A DNA stretch of 64,000 nucleotides from positions 1-64,000 of the forward strand of contig JOBE01000012.1 in NCBI GenBank assembly GCA_000717735.1, given 5' to 3'. Within the stretch, counting starts at the first letter, position 1. Every line of letters begins with the position of its first letter. The stretch comes from Streptomyces griseoluteus. Its GTDB lineage: Bacteria > Actinomycetota > Actinomycetes > Streptomycetales > Streptomycetaceae. Below are positions 1 through 8,753 of the stretch, one piece after another. Both the position numbers and the translations under genes were made by a program. Under the pieces are notes generated by a model that did not search any database, was not told the DNA's origin, and saw only the letters and a program-made list of their open reading frames with translations.

Positions 1-71
1 TTTTTCAAGCAGAAGACGGCATACGAGATCTAGTACGGTCTCGTGGGCTCGGAGATGTGTATAAGAGACAG
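1..71 (+). other. Illumina Nextera i7 adapter left on the contig end (artefact)
   Basis: After five T residues, bases 6-29 match the Illumina P7 sequence, 30-37 are the 8-base index CTAGTACG (reverse complement CGTACTAG, the Nextera N702 index), 38-52 are GTCTCGTGGGCTCGG, and 53-71 are the 19-base Tn5 mosaic end AGATGTGTATAAGAGACAG. Together these form a complete Nextera i7 library end. Genome sequence starts at base 72. Translation across the adapter gives the familiar contaminant peptide MCIRDR on the plus strand and IHISEPTRPY on the minus strand. Nothing in this stretch should be annotated as a gene. Confidence 0.98.
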
Positions 72-218
72 GTGGCGGGTGGCGGGCGAGCCTTCAGGGG
101 CGACGGGACGGCCGAGGCCCGATGATCTGTTCACGCGGGGTTCGTGTGGGCGCCGTCCCCGGCCGTTAGGCATGGGGCGACGCACCGCCCCGCCCGGACC
201 CGCCTCGGAGGCCCCTCC

Positions 219-1808
219 ATGTCCCAGCCCGTACCCGGCAGTTCCTCCTCCCCCGCCCGTCGCAGCGTGCTGCGCGGGTCGCTGGCCGCCTCGGCGGCGC
301 TGACCCTCGGCGGTACCGGCCTCGCCGCCCCCGCGTTCGCGCTGTCGGGCCGGCCCGGCGCCGGGTGGGGGGTCCAGACGGGCGACGTCACGGCGTCCTC
401 CGGTCTGGTGTGGGTGCGGTCGGACCGGCCGGCGCGGATGCTCGTCGAGACCTCGGCGAGTGAGTCGTTCCGCCGCGTCCGCCGCCACCAGGGGCCGCTG
501 ATCGGCGCGGGCACGGACTTCACCGGCACCACGGCCCTGCGCGGACTGCCCGCAGGCGAGCAGATCCACTACCGGGTCACCCTCGCCGACCCGGACGATC
601 CGCGCCGGACGGGCGAGCCGGTCACCGGAACCTTCCGTACGGCCCCGGAGCGGCGCCGTGACGGGATCCGTTTCCTGTGGTCGGGGGACATCGCCGGGCA
701 GGGCTGGGGCATCAACCCGGACATCGGCGGCTTCCGCGCCTACGAGGAGATGCGCCGTCTCGACCCCGACTTCTTCCTGTGCAGCGGCGACTCGATCTAC
801 GCCGACGGGGTGATCCAGCCCAGCGTGACGCTGCCCGACGGCCGGATCTGGCGGAACGTCACCACCCCTGAGAAGTCCAAGGTCGCCGAGACGCTCGACG
901 AGTACCGCGGCAACTTCCGCTACAACCTGCTCGACCACAACGTCCGGGCGTTCAACGCGCAGGTGCCGTCGGTCGTGCAGTGGGACGACCACGAGGTGCG
1001 CAACAACTGGTACCCGGGCCAGATCCTGGACGACGCCCGCTACACGGAGAAGGACGTGGACGTCCTCGCCGCGCGGGCCCTGCGGGCCTTCGGCGAGTAC
1101 ACGCCGGTCTCCACACTCCACGCGCGCGGTGGGCGCGGGAGCCGGATGCACCGGGTGGTGCGGTACGGGCCGCTGCTCGACGTGTTCGTGCTCGACATGC
1201 GCTCGTACCGGAACGCCAACTCCCCCGGCCGGCAGGCCGACGACACCACCGGCATCCTCGGCGCCGAGCAGCTCGCCTGGCTCAAGCGGGAGCTCGCCGC
1301 CTCCACGGCGGTGTGGAAGGTGCTCGCGGCGGACATGCCCCTCGGCCTGGTCGTACCGGACGGCTCGGCGAACTTCGAGGCGATCGCGCAGGGCGACCCG
1401 GGCGCGCCGCTCGGCCGTGAGCTCCAGATCGCCGAGCTGCTGCGGTTCGTCAAGCACCGGCGGATCACCGGCACGGTGTGGCTGACGGCGGACGTGCACT
1501 ACACCTCGGCGCAGCACTACGCGCCGGAGCGGGCGGCGTTCAAGGACTTCGCGCCGTTCTGGGAGTTCGTGTCGGGGCCGCTGGCCGCCGGCGGGTTCCC
1601 GGCGAACGCCCTCGACGCGACCTTCGGTCCCGAGCGGGTGTTCGTGCGGGCTCCGGAGCGGGCGAACCTGTCGCCGATGGAGAGCCCGCAGTACTTCGGC
1701 GAGGTCGTCATCGACGGCCACAGCGGGGAGCTGACGGTGCGGCTGCGCGCCGAGGGCGGGACGGTGCTGTTCAGCAAGGTCCTGCGGCCGGGGCGCGTGG
1801 GGCAGTAA
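219..1808 (+). CDS. phoD: Alkaline phosphatase D (PhoD)-family phosphodiesterase, Tat-exported
   Basis: This 529-residue protein hydrolyses phosphate mono- or diesters outside the cell. It begins with a twin-arginine signal (ARRSVLRGSLAA, about residues 10-25) and an Ala-rich hydrophobic stretch. The metal-binding blocks of the PhoD family are all visible: SGDIAG, CSGDSIYAD, WDDHEVRNNW and TADVHYTS near the C-terminus. The start at 219 is preceded by GGAGG at 207-211 with a 7-base spacer; an in-frame ATG at 144 lacks a good site and would bury the signal peptide. The gene lies only 147 bases from the adapter-derived contig edge, so its full promoter may be missing. Many Streptomyces PhoD genes are phosphate-regulated, but I see no clear PHO box here. 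Confidence 0.9.
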   Translation: MSQPVPGSSSSPARRSVLRGSLAASAALTLGGTGLAAPAFALSGRPGAGWGVQTGDVTASSGLVWVRSDRPARMLVETSASESFRRVRRHQGPLIGAGTDFTGTTALRGLPAGEQIHYRVTLADPDDPRRTGEPVTGTFRTAPERRRDGIRFLWSGDIAGQGWGINPDIGGFRAYEEMRRLDPDFFLCSGDSIYADGVIQPSVTLPDGRIWRNVTTPEKSKVAETLDEYRGNFRYNLLDHNVRAFNAQVPSVVQWDDHEVRNNWYPGQILDDARYTEKDVDVLAARALRAFGEYTPVSTLHARGGRGSRMHRVVRYGPLLDVFVLDMRSYRNANSPGRQADDTTGILGAEQLAWLKRELAASTAVWKVLAADMPLGLVVPDGSANFEAIAQGDPGAPLGRELQIAELLRFVKHRRITGTVWLTADVHYTSAQHYAPERAAFKDFAPFWEFVSGPLAAGGFPANALDATFGPERVFVRAPERANLSPMESPQYFGEVVIDGHSGELTVRLRAEGGTVLFSKVLRPGRVGQ

Positions 1809-1876
1809 CGCCTGGTCAGGCCGGGTGCGGAGGCCTGGCGCGGTGATTGTCAGTGCCGGGACCTACCGTCGTACCC

Positions 1877-3253
1877 ATGACGCGATCCGTGCAGGCAATC
1901 GCCTACGTCCGCCCGTCCGCGCTGGAGTCCACGGGCTCCGGCCGGCTGCTCGGTCTGGAGACGGCGGGGGGCCTCACGCCCCGGGGGGCGGAGGCCCATC
2001 CCCGTTTCTTCTCCGGCTTCCTGGCCTCTCCGCAGGTCGCCGCCCGAGGGCTGCTCGCGGTCGCCGACGTGGCCGCGGCCCGCTACCACCAGCGGATGAG
2101 GACCGGGTCGCTGGATCCGGTGGTGACGGGGAACGGGGACCGGCTGCGATTCGAGTCGTTCTCGGGCTGCGGCGGGGTGTACGCGCGCCTGGACGTGCTC
2201 GGCGAGGGACTCGGGGGTACGGAGACGGGGCACGGCACCACCAACGTCGACGTCAACGACCCGCTGCGGGAGGCGCTGTCGCGGATGACCGGGGACGATC
2301 CGCTGCATCTGCGGGTGGGCCCGGAGGAGATGGCCGTGACCACGCTCGCGGGGGCGGTCGTCGAGAAGAAGGTCCCGCTGCCGGACCGCTGGCTGCGGGG
2401 CTTCGCCGAGGCGCAGGTCGCCTCGGCCCGGTTCGATCTGCGGGCCGAGCTGAGCGGGGCGGAGGCCGTCCGCTTCCTCCGGTCCCTGCCGCGCGGCCAG
2501 GCCCGGGGACGCGGGCCGCTGTGGATCTCCCCGTCCGGCCGGTCGCTGCGGCCGACGACCCGGCCGGGCGCCGGATCGGTGTGCCTGCCGGGTCCTGACC
2601 GGCTGGTCGCCCTGGAGCGGGTGCTGCGGCACGCGACGGGCCTGCGGGTGTACGGGCCGGTGCCGGACGGGGGCCTGGCCACGGCGAGCGCCTGGGAGCT
2701 GACCCTGCCGGGCATGCGGCTCACCCTGACGCTGTCGCCCGATCCAGCGCGGGGCTTCTCCGGTGAGGGCGGGGTCCTGGAGGCGCTCGCGACGGAGGAG
2801 GCCGCGCAGGACGCGGAGCTGGTCGCTGTCCTGCTGGCCTGGGAGCCCCGGATCGACCCGGCCGACCTCGCGGCGCAGGCCGGGCTCACGGTCGACCGGG
2901 TCCGGGCGGCGCTGACCCGGCTCGGCACGGCGGGCCGGGTGGGGTACGACGTGGCGGACGCGGGCTACTTCCACCGGGAGCTGCCGTACGACACGGACCG
3001 GGCCGAACGGCACAATCCGCGTCTGGTGAGCGCGCGCCGGCTGGTCGCGGAGGGGGCGGTGACGCTCGAAGGGGAGCTGGCGACGGTGGCCTCGGGCGAA
3101 CGGCGCTACCGGGTACGGGGGGCGGACGGGGTGCTCAGCTGCACCTGTCAGTGGTGGGCGGACCACCGGGGGCGCCGGGGTCCGTGCAAGCACGCGCTCG
3201 CGGTGCGGATGGTCCGGCGCGGCGCCGGGGCCGCGGTCGGGGCCGGGCGATGA
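1877..3253 (+). CDS. SWIM zinc-finger protein
   Basis: This 458-residue protein ends in a SWIM zinc finger: the CTC pair in VLSCTCQWWADH and the CKH in GRRGPCKHALAV supply the CxC and CxH zinc ligands at about residues 425-450. SWIM domains are predicted to bind nucleic acid or protein. The upstream 400 residues have no fold I recognise, but a winged-helix-like stretch (QAGLTVDRVRAALTRLGTAG) precedes the finger. The start at 1877 has TACCGT ending 7 bases upstream, consistent with a leaderless message; an alternative GTG lies at 1847. The stop overlaps the next start as ATGA, so the two genes are translationally coupled. In related actinobacteria such SWIM genes usually sit beside MoxR-type AAA and VWA genes, which are absent here. 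Confidence 0.85.
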   Translation: MTRSVQAIAYVRPSALESTGSGRLLGLETAGGLTPRGAEAHPRFFSGFLASPQVAARGLLAVADVAAARYHQRMRTGSLDPVVTGNGDRLRFESFSGCGGVYARLDVLGEGLGGTETGHGTTNVDVNDPLREALSRMTGDDPLHLRVGPEEMAVTTLAGAVVEKKVPLPDRWLRGFAEAQVASARFDLRAELSGAEAVRFLRSLPRGQARGRGPLWISPSGRSLRPTTRPGAGSVCLPGPDRLVALERVLRHATGLRVYGPVPDGGLATASAWELTLPGMRLTLTLSPDPARGFSGEGGVLEALATEEAAQDAELVAVLLAWEPRIDPADLAAQAGLTVDRVRAALTRLGTAGRVGYDVADAGYFHRELPYDTDRAERHNPRLVSARRLVAEGAVTLEGELATVASGERRYRVRGADGVLSCTCQWWADHRGRRGPCKHALAVRMVRRGAGAAVGAGR

Positions 3254-6072
3254 CGACGCCCCGGCCGGAGCGGCCGGACGAGGCGGGCACGAGGGGGGAC
3301 GGCGTGGAGAACGGAACGGGTGAGGGAGTGGGGATCGGAATGGGTGACGGCGTGACGGGTGTGGACGAGGCGGGCGTGACGGGGGTCGGCGTCGGGGACG
3401 AATCCGGGGTCGGCATCGAGGACGAATCCGGGGTCGAATCCGGGGTCGACAAGCTGCTCGCGGCGGTACGCGCGGGCGTGACCACCGACGTGCCGGCGCT
3501 TCTGGAACCGCTGGACGCCGCCGAGCGCAAGGCGGCCCTCGCGCGGCTGAAGGCGCTGCGTGCCGAGGTGCGCGCCGGGCAGTGGGCGTCGCCCCCGTAC
3601 CTGGCGAACCGCATCCGCAGCGCGCTGTACGTGGCGGGCGCCGGGTGTCTGACCGGGGTCGCGGAGACCGCGAGCTGGCTCGGCGCGCGCGATCTGCTGA
3701 TGTGGGACACGGACGGCCCGATGGCTCTCGCGGCGCTGGGCGAGCGCGATCCGGAGTGGGCGGCGGACCTGGCGGGGCGGCTGGCCAAGAGGCAGGCCGT
3801 GGCGGAGAACAGCTATCCGCTGCTGCACGGTCTCGTGGTCCGCTCGGGGTACACGGTCGCCCCGACGGACGGCTACGTCAACGGCTGGGTCTGGCACATC
3901 ACCGACGACCGGCTCCTGGAGCGGCTCCGGGAGGATCCCCAGACGCCCGTCCTGGTGGCCCACGCGCTCGCGATGGCCGAGGCTCCCGAGCGGTTCACGC
4001 GGACGCTGCGTCCCGGCTCCCCGAGGCACTGGCCCACGGCGCTGCGGACGCTCGTCGCGGAGGGACTCCTGGACCGGGCTCAGGTCCTGGACCTGTGCGT
4101 CTCCCGGCTGCTGCGCGGCGGCCCCATCCGGAACCTGCGTTTCCCGCTGGAGATGGTGCGGCTGCTCGAACCGGACACGGACGAGCTGGGGAAGCGGATC
4201 CCCGACTGGGTCGGGATCGCGGCCGACGCGCCGTCGCTCGTCGCCGGATACGCCCAGGACGTCCTGACGGAGCTGGCGTCGGCGGGGACACTGCCGGTCG
4301 GAGCGCTCGCCGAGATGACGGCCGGGGTCCTCTTCCGGACCGAGAAGAAGCTCGTACGGGCCCAGTTGGCACTGGTCGGCAAGGTGCTGGCGCGGGAGCC
4401 CGGCGCGGCGGGCGAGCTGCTGCCGGCCGTGACGGAGGCCTTCGGGAACGAGGACACCAGCGTCCAGGAGCGGGCTCTCAAGCTGGTGGGCCGTCATCTG
4501 ACGGCGGTGGGCCCGGAGGTGCGGGATGAGCTGGCCGAGGCCGCCGGGCTGCTGAGCCCGATGCACCGGCAGGCCGCCGAGGCGCTGTTCGGCAGCGCAC
4601 TGGAGGAGCCGGCCGGGGCGCCGTACGAGGAGATCCTGCCGCCGGTGCCCGAGCGGCTGCTCGTCGCGCCTCCGGCGTCGACGGTCGAGGCGCTGATGGC
4701 GGAGCTGGTGGCCAAGGGGCTCTCCGAGGAGCCCGTGGCCTTCGAGCGGGCGCTCGACGGGCTTGTGCGCCTCGCGCACCGGGACCGGGCGACCGTGGTG
4801 GAGGCGGTGCGGGAGGCCTTCCCCCGGACGGGATGGCAGGAGACCCACTACTTCACCCACCACACCCAGGGGACCGAGGTGGTGCTCGCGGGGCTGCTCG
4901 GTCTGCTCGACCGGGCGCGGATCGACCTCGGCCGGACGAAGGGGAACGGCTCGGACTCCTGTTTCCACCAGGCACTTTCGGGGGTCCTCGACGCCCGGCT
5001 GTGGGAGGCGGCCGATCTGGTCGGCACGGGCGCGCTGCCGTTCCTCCTCGCCACCCCGACCTGGCACACCGGCGCGATCGACCCGCTGGTGCTGGTGGCA
5101 CGGCTGCGGGAGTACCGGGACGCGGGTGCGGAGCCCGCTCCGGCCGATCTCGCCCAGGCGCTGCTACGGGTGCTGCGCGACGACCCGTCGGCGGGGCGGG
5201 CCGCCGAGGAGGCGGCGGCGCTCGGCACGCCGGCCGGCCGCCGGCTCGCCGAGTGGCTGCGGGAGGAGGACGCCGTGGCGGCGTCCGTGCGGTTCCTCGT
5301 GCGGGGCGAGGAGCGGTCCACGATGCAGTGGTGGCTGTTCGACCGGATCGTGGTCGACGTCGCCGACCGCCCGGCGGTGCGGGAGGAGTTCCCGCCCGCG
5401 TTCCAGTGGCTGGGCGGCGTTCTGGAGGCGACGCCACGCCGCTGCTACCACTGGGTGGACGGCCGCGCGCAGTGGGCCGCTGTCCTGCCGGCCGACCGTG
5501 AGGTCCTCGCGGCCTGTCTCCTGCCGACCCTGGCGTACTGCGTCGAGGGGGACTCGCGCGGGGCGACCGAGCCCCTGACGGCGCTGGCCGAGGCCGAGGG
5601 GCCGGCGGGCCGGGCGGTCCTGCTGACCCTGGCGTTCGGGCTCGGCTGTGCGGACGCCGACGACCGGCTGCGCGCGGTCGACGCCCTGCTCGTCCTGGCG
5701 TCGCGGGGCGAGCTGGACGCCCGGCAGGTCGGCAGCGAGCTGGCGTGGCTGGTCGCGGAGGGCTCGGTCAAGCCGAACCGGCTGGCGGACGCGGCCCGGA
5801 CGGCGGCGCTCACCGGGGCGTACGGGACGGTGTGGGCGGTCCTGTCGGCGATGCTGCCGGACCTGCTCACCGCCACCAGGCCGGTGCGCGGGCTCGGGGA
5901 GGTGCTGGCGGTCGCGGCCGACTGTGTGGAGCGGTGCGGGGCGGGCGGGGACGTCGCCGGGCTCGCCCCGCTGGCCGCGAAGCGGGGTTCCACGCAGCTG
6001 GTCGTGCAGGCCGGACGCCTGCTGAACGCACTGCGTCAGGGCACCGATCGGAGCCTGACAGAAACGGTCTGA
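3250..6072 (+). CDS. Large helical-repeat-like protein coupled to SWIM protein (possibly DUF6493)
   Basis: This 940-residue soluble protein has no signal peptide or membrane segment. From about residue 70 onward it is made of Ala/Leu-rich amphipathic helices suggesting an alpha-solenoid scaffold. It starts within the SWIM stop codon (ATGA at 3250-3253). Residues 15-70 are a Gly/Val/Asp/Glu low-complexity linker built from short DNA repeats. Large DUFs of this size (I recall DUF6493) sit beside SWIM genes in actinobacteria, but I cannot confirm the family from sequence alone. An alternative start is the GTG at 3304. No catalytic motif was found. Function unknown; a partner or scaffold of the SWIM protein is the likeliest role. 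Confidence 0.75.
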   Translation: MTTPRPERPDEAGTRGDGVENGTGEGVGIGMGDGVTGVDEAGVTGVGVGDESGVGIEDESGVESGVDKLLAAVRAGVTTDVPALLEPLDAAERKAALARLKALRAEVRAGQWASPPYLANRIRSALYVAGAGCLTGVAETASWLGARDLLMWDTDGPMALAALGERDPEWAADLAGRLAKRQAVAENSYPLLHGLVVRSGYTVAPTDGYVNGWVWHITDDRLLERLREDPQTPVLVAHALAMAEAPERFTRTLRPGSPRHWPTALRTLVAEGLLDRAQVLDLCVSRLLRGGPIRNLRFPLEMVRLLEPDTDELGKRIPDWVGIAADAPSLVAGYAQDVLTELASAGTLPVGALAEMTAGVLFRTEKKLVRAQLALVGKVLAREPGAAGELLPAVTEAFGNEDTSVQERALKLVGRHLTAVGPEVRDELAEAAGLLSPMHRQAAEALFGSALEEPAGAPYEEILPPVPERLLVAPPASTVEALMAELVAKGLSEEPVAFERALDGLVRLAHRDRATVVEAVREAFPRTGWQETHYFTHHTQGTEVVLAGLLGLLDRARIDLGRTKGNGSDSCFHQALSGVLDARLWEAADLVGTGALPFLLATPTWHTGAIDPLVLVARLREYRDAGAEPAPADLAQALLRVLRDDPSAGRAAEEAAALGTPAGRRLAEWLREEDAVAASVRFLVRGEERSTMQWWLFDRIVVDVADRPAVREEFPPAFQWLGGVLEATPRRCYHWVDGRAQWAAVLPADREVLAACLLPTLAYCVEGDSRGATEPLTALAEAEGPAGRAVLLTLAFGLGCADADDRLRAVDALLVLASRGELDARQVGSELAWLVAEGSVKPNRLADAARTAALTGAYGTVWAVLSAMLPDLLTATRPVRGLGEVLAVAADCVERCGAGGDVAGLAPLAAKRGSTQLVVQAGRLLNALRQGTDRSLTETV
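3290..3460 (+). repeat. Low-complexity GGGGTCGG/GACGAATCC repeat inside the helical-protein gene
   Basis: A run of short imperfect repeats, with GACGAATCCGGGGTCG appearing twice and shortened copies beside them, encodes a Gly-Val-Asp-Glu-Ser linker (DESGVGIEDESGVESGVDK at its end). The repeat changes only the N-terminal linker and stays in frame. Such arrays vary in copy number between strains. Confidence 0.7.
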
Positions 6073-6160
6073 ATCGCTCTTTAAGCCGCTAGATGGGCGC
6101 TTAACCCGTCAGTCACAAAGCGTTCGTGATCACGCAACACCACTGCGTCACAGTGAGGTC
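6073..6160 (+). promoter_or_regulatory. Intergenic control region with small palindromes
   Basis: Between the helical-protein stop and the membrane-ACT-GNAT gene lie a TTAAGC/GCTTAA dyad (about 6081-6104), a perfect 10-base palindrome CGTGATCACG (6125-6134), and a CACTG/CAGTG dyad just before the start. The first may be a weak terminator for the upstream gene. The others could be operators. This is inference from symmetry only. Confidence 0.35.
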
Positions 6161-7615
6161 ATGACCGATGTGACGTCTTCGAAGAGCACCCGCCGTCCGC
6201 ACCACTGGCGGCACGACCTGATCGAGCTCGCCGCCCTGTTCACCGCCGTGGTGGTGGCCGACACGATCGCCAAGACCATCGCCAAGGGGCCCGAGGGCCC
6301 CTCCCTGCTGGTCTTCTCGGCGATCGCGCTGGTCGCCACCGCCGCCTTCCACACCTGGTGGGCACGGAGGCACAGTCATGCGAGCCATGCCCCGCCCTCC
6401 GGCCATCCCGGCGGGCACTCCGACCCGGCCGGGACAGCCGCCACGGGCGAGCGGCAGGAGCACGAGGAGGAGTCCGGGGTACCCGTCGAGACCACCCTGT
6501 GGAGGATGCGGACCACGGTCGCGGACACGCCGGGCAGCCTCGCCGCCCTGTGCACGGTCCTCGCCCGCCTGGGCGTGGACATCCTCACGCTCCAGACGCA
6601 TCCGCTCGCCGACGGCACGGTCGACGAGTTCCTGCTGCGCGCCCCCGCAGACCTCTCCGCCCAGGCGCTCGCCCGTGAGATCTCGGCGGCCGGCGGCCGC
6701 GACACCTGGACCGAGCGGGCCGACGCCCACGACCTGGTGGACACCCCCACCCGGGTCCTCGGCCTCGCCACCCGTACCGCGCTCGACGCGGCCGAACTGC
6801 CGCTCGCGCTGCGCCAGCTCCTCGGCCGCTGCACGCTCCACACCGTGCCCGCCGTCTCCCTCACGGGCCGCCCCACCGGCGAACACGCCCCGGTCGAAGG
6901 CGTCCTGGAGGAGACGGTGATGCGGCTGCGCGACCCCGACGGCGGCACGCTCATCGTGGAGCGTCCCTACCTCCCCTTCACCCCGACCGAGTTCGCCAGG
7001 GCCCGCGCCCTCGTGGAGCTCGAAGCGCGTCTCGGCCCGCGCGTCCCGCGCAGCCAGGACGTCCTGACCCTGCCCGAGGGCAACGAGATCACCGTCCGCC
7101 GCGCCGACCAGCGCGATCTGGCCGCCGCGCGCGCCATGCACGACCGCTGCTCGGCCCGCACCCTGGGCCTGCGCTACCACGGCCCGGTCGGCGACGCCGA
7201 CCGCTACCTCGACCATCTGCTCAGCCCCCGCTTCGGGCGCACCCTCGCCGTGCAGACGACGTCCGGCCGTCTCGTCGCCCTCGGGCACCTGCTCTGGGAC
7301 GGCGACGAGACGGAGGTCGCGCTGATGGTGGAGGACGACTGGCAGCGGCGCGGCATCGGATCCGAACTCCTCGGCCGGCTGGTGGCGATGGCCGAGGAGG
7401 CCGGCTGCGCGAGCGTGTACGCCGTGACCCAGTCGTCCAACACCGGCATGGTGGCCGCGATGCGGGCGCTGAACCTGCCCCTCGACTACCAGATCGAGGA
7501 GGGCACCCTGGTGATCACCGCCCGCTTGGCCTCGGCGCCGCGACCGGCCGGCCGGCCGCAGCAGGGACACCCGCAGGAGCAGCGGCACGAAGAGGTGCGA
7601 CGGGCGGAGCGCTGA
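6161..7615 (+). CDS. Membrane-anchored ACT-GNAT acetyltransferase fusion
   Basis: This 484-residue protein combines three parts. Residues 20-70 hold two hydrophobic segments (IELAALFTAVVVADT and LLVFSAIALVATAAFHTW) that should anchor it in the membrane. Residues about 110-200 resemble an ACT ligand-binding fold (TVADTPGSLAALCTVLARLG). Residues about 305-470 form a GNAT N-acetyltransferase domain with the acetyl-CoA motif WQRRGIGSELLG. The ACT part suggests control by an amino acid, as in ACT-GNAT lysine acetyltransferases of actinobacteria. The start at 6161 follows GTGAGG closely. The 3' end overlaps the convergent gamma-lyase gene by 101 bases. Substrate unknown. Confidence 0.8.
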   Translation: MTDVTSSKSTRRPHHWRHDLIELAALFTAVVVADTIAKTIAKGPEGPSLLVFSAIALVATAAFHTWWARRHSHASHAPPSGHPGGHSDPAGTAATGERQEHEEESGVPVETTLWRMRTTVADTPGSLAALCTVLARLGVDILTLQTHPLADGTVDEFLLRAPADLSAQALAREISAAGGRDTWTERADAHDLVDTPTRVLGLATRTALDAAELPLALRQLLGRCTLHTVPAVSLTGRPTGEHAPVEGVLEETVMRLRDPDGGTLIVERPYLPFTPTEFARARALVELEARLGPRVPRSQDVLTLPEGNEITVRRADQRDLAAARAMHDRCSARTLGLRYHGPVGDADRYLDHLLSPRFGRTLAVQTTSGRLVALGHLLWDGDETEVALMVEDDWQRRGIGSELLGRLVAMAEEAGCASVYAVTQSSNTGMVAAMRALNLPLDYQIEEGTLVITARLASAPRPAGRPQQGHPQEQRHEEVRRAER

Positions 7616-8753
7616 GCGCCTGGGTCAGATCACGCCACAGGTCCTCGACGTCCTCGAGGCCGACCGACATCCGCAGGAGCCGGTCGCTGACGCCCGCCGA
7701 GCGCCGGTCTCCCTCGGCCACGATGCGGTGGCTGATGGAGGCCGGGTGCTGGATGAGGGTGTCCACGCTGCCGAGGCTGACGGCCGGGGTGATCAGCCGG
7801 ACGCCGGCGATGACGTCGTGCGGTTCGCCGTAGACCTCGAAGGCGATCATCGCGCCGCCGATCCGCGGATAGTGGACCCGCGCGATCCGGGGGTCGGTGG
7901 CCAGCCGGCGTACCAGCTCGGCCGCGGTCGTGGAGGCCGCCCGTACCCGTACCGGCAGGGTGGACAAGCCCCGCAGCAGCAGGTAGCCGGCGAGCGGGTG
8001 CAGCACCCCGCCGGTGGCGAAGCGCACCTGGCGGAGGGTACGGGCGAACTCCTCGTCGCAGGCGACGACGCCGCCCATGACGTCCCCGTGCCCGCCCAGG
8101 TACTTGGTGGCGCTGTGCAGCACGATGCGGGCGCCCTGGGCGACGGGCCGCTGGAGCACCGGGGTGGCGAAGGTGTTGTCGACCAGGAGCGGCACGGAGC
8201 CGCAGGAGTGCGCGAGGGCTCGGATGTCCGCCTCGGCGAGGGTCGGGTTGGCGGGCGACTCCACCATGACGAGGCCGGTGTCGGGACGGATCGCGTCCGC
8301 GACGCCCGCGGGATCGGTCCAGGTCACCTCGGTGCCGAGCAGTCCCGCGTCGAGCAGGTGGTCGCTGCACCCGTACAGCGGGCGGACCGCGACCACATGG
8401 CGCAGGCCCTGGCTCGCCCGGGCGAGGAGGACGGCGGTGAGGGCCGCCATGCCGCTGGCGAAGGCGACGGCCGCCTCTGCGCCCTCCAGGCGGGCGAGGG
8501 CCTCCTCGAAGCGCGCGACGGTGGGGTTGTCGAGCCGGGCGTAGACGGGCGGCCCGTCGAGCCGGGCGCCGGTGGTGGCGAACTCGTCGATCCGGGCGGC
8601 CTCGGCACGCGCGTCGTACGAGGGGTAGGTGGTGGACAGGTCGAGCGGCGGGGCGTGCAGCCCGAGCGAGGCGAGGTCTTCGCGGCCGGCGTGCACGGCT
8701 TCGGTGGCAAGGGCCCTCGGGGTGACCGAGGAGCCGTAGTCCATGGCGTCCAT
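7515..8753 (-). CDS. Cystathionine/methionine gamma-lyase-type PLP enzyme
   Basis: This 412-residue protein belongs to the Cys/Met metabolism PLP family (gamma-synthase, gamma-lyase). The PLP lysine lies in HSATKYLGGHGD, with the cofactor region SGMAALTAVLLA and the VMVESPANPTL block before it. It would act on sulfur amino acids such as methionine, cystathionine or homocysteine derivatives; the exact reaction cannot be read from sequence. The start at 8753 gives MDAMDYG; a second ATG lies at 8744. The divergent Lrp-type gene at 8813 probably regulates it. The last about 30 residues form a Pro/Ala/Arg tail encoded opposite the end of the acetyltransferase gene, likely a dispensable extension from readthrough. 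Confidence 0.88.
   Translation of the reverse strand: MDAMDYGSSVTPRALATEAVHAGREDLASLGLHAPPLDLSTTYPSYDARAEAARIDEFATTGARLDGPPVYARLDNPTVARFEEALARLEGAEAAVAFASGMAALTAVLLARASQGLRHVVAVRPLYGCSDHLLDAGLLGTEVTWTDPAGVADAIRPDTGLVMVESPANPTLAEADIRALAHSCGSVPLLVDNTFATPVLQRPVAQGARIVLHSATKYLGGHGDVMGGVVACDEEFARTLRQVRFATGGVLHPLAGYLLLRGLSTLPVRVRAASTTAAELVRRLATDPRIARVHYPRIGGAMIAFEVYGEPHDVIAGVRLITPAVSLGSVDTLIQHPASISHRIVAEGDRRSAGVSDRLLRMSVGLEDVEDLWRDLTQALSAPPVAPLRAAAPAGVPAAAGRPVAAPRPSGR

Noticed and set aside
30..1721. Minus-strand open frame of 563 codons opposite the PhoD gene
   Set aside because: It ends in adapter-encoded residues and is an Arg/Pro/His-rich antisense shadow of a well-supported gene. Long antisense frames are normal at this G+C content.
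3148..5067. Minus-strand 639-codon frame opposite the helical-protein gene
   Set aside because: Composition (Arg, Gln, His, Pro) is typical of antisense translation, while the plus-strand frame has strong third-position G+C bias and is coupled to the SWIM gene.
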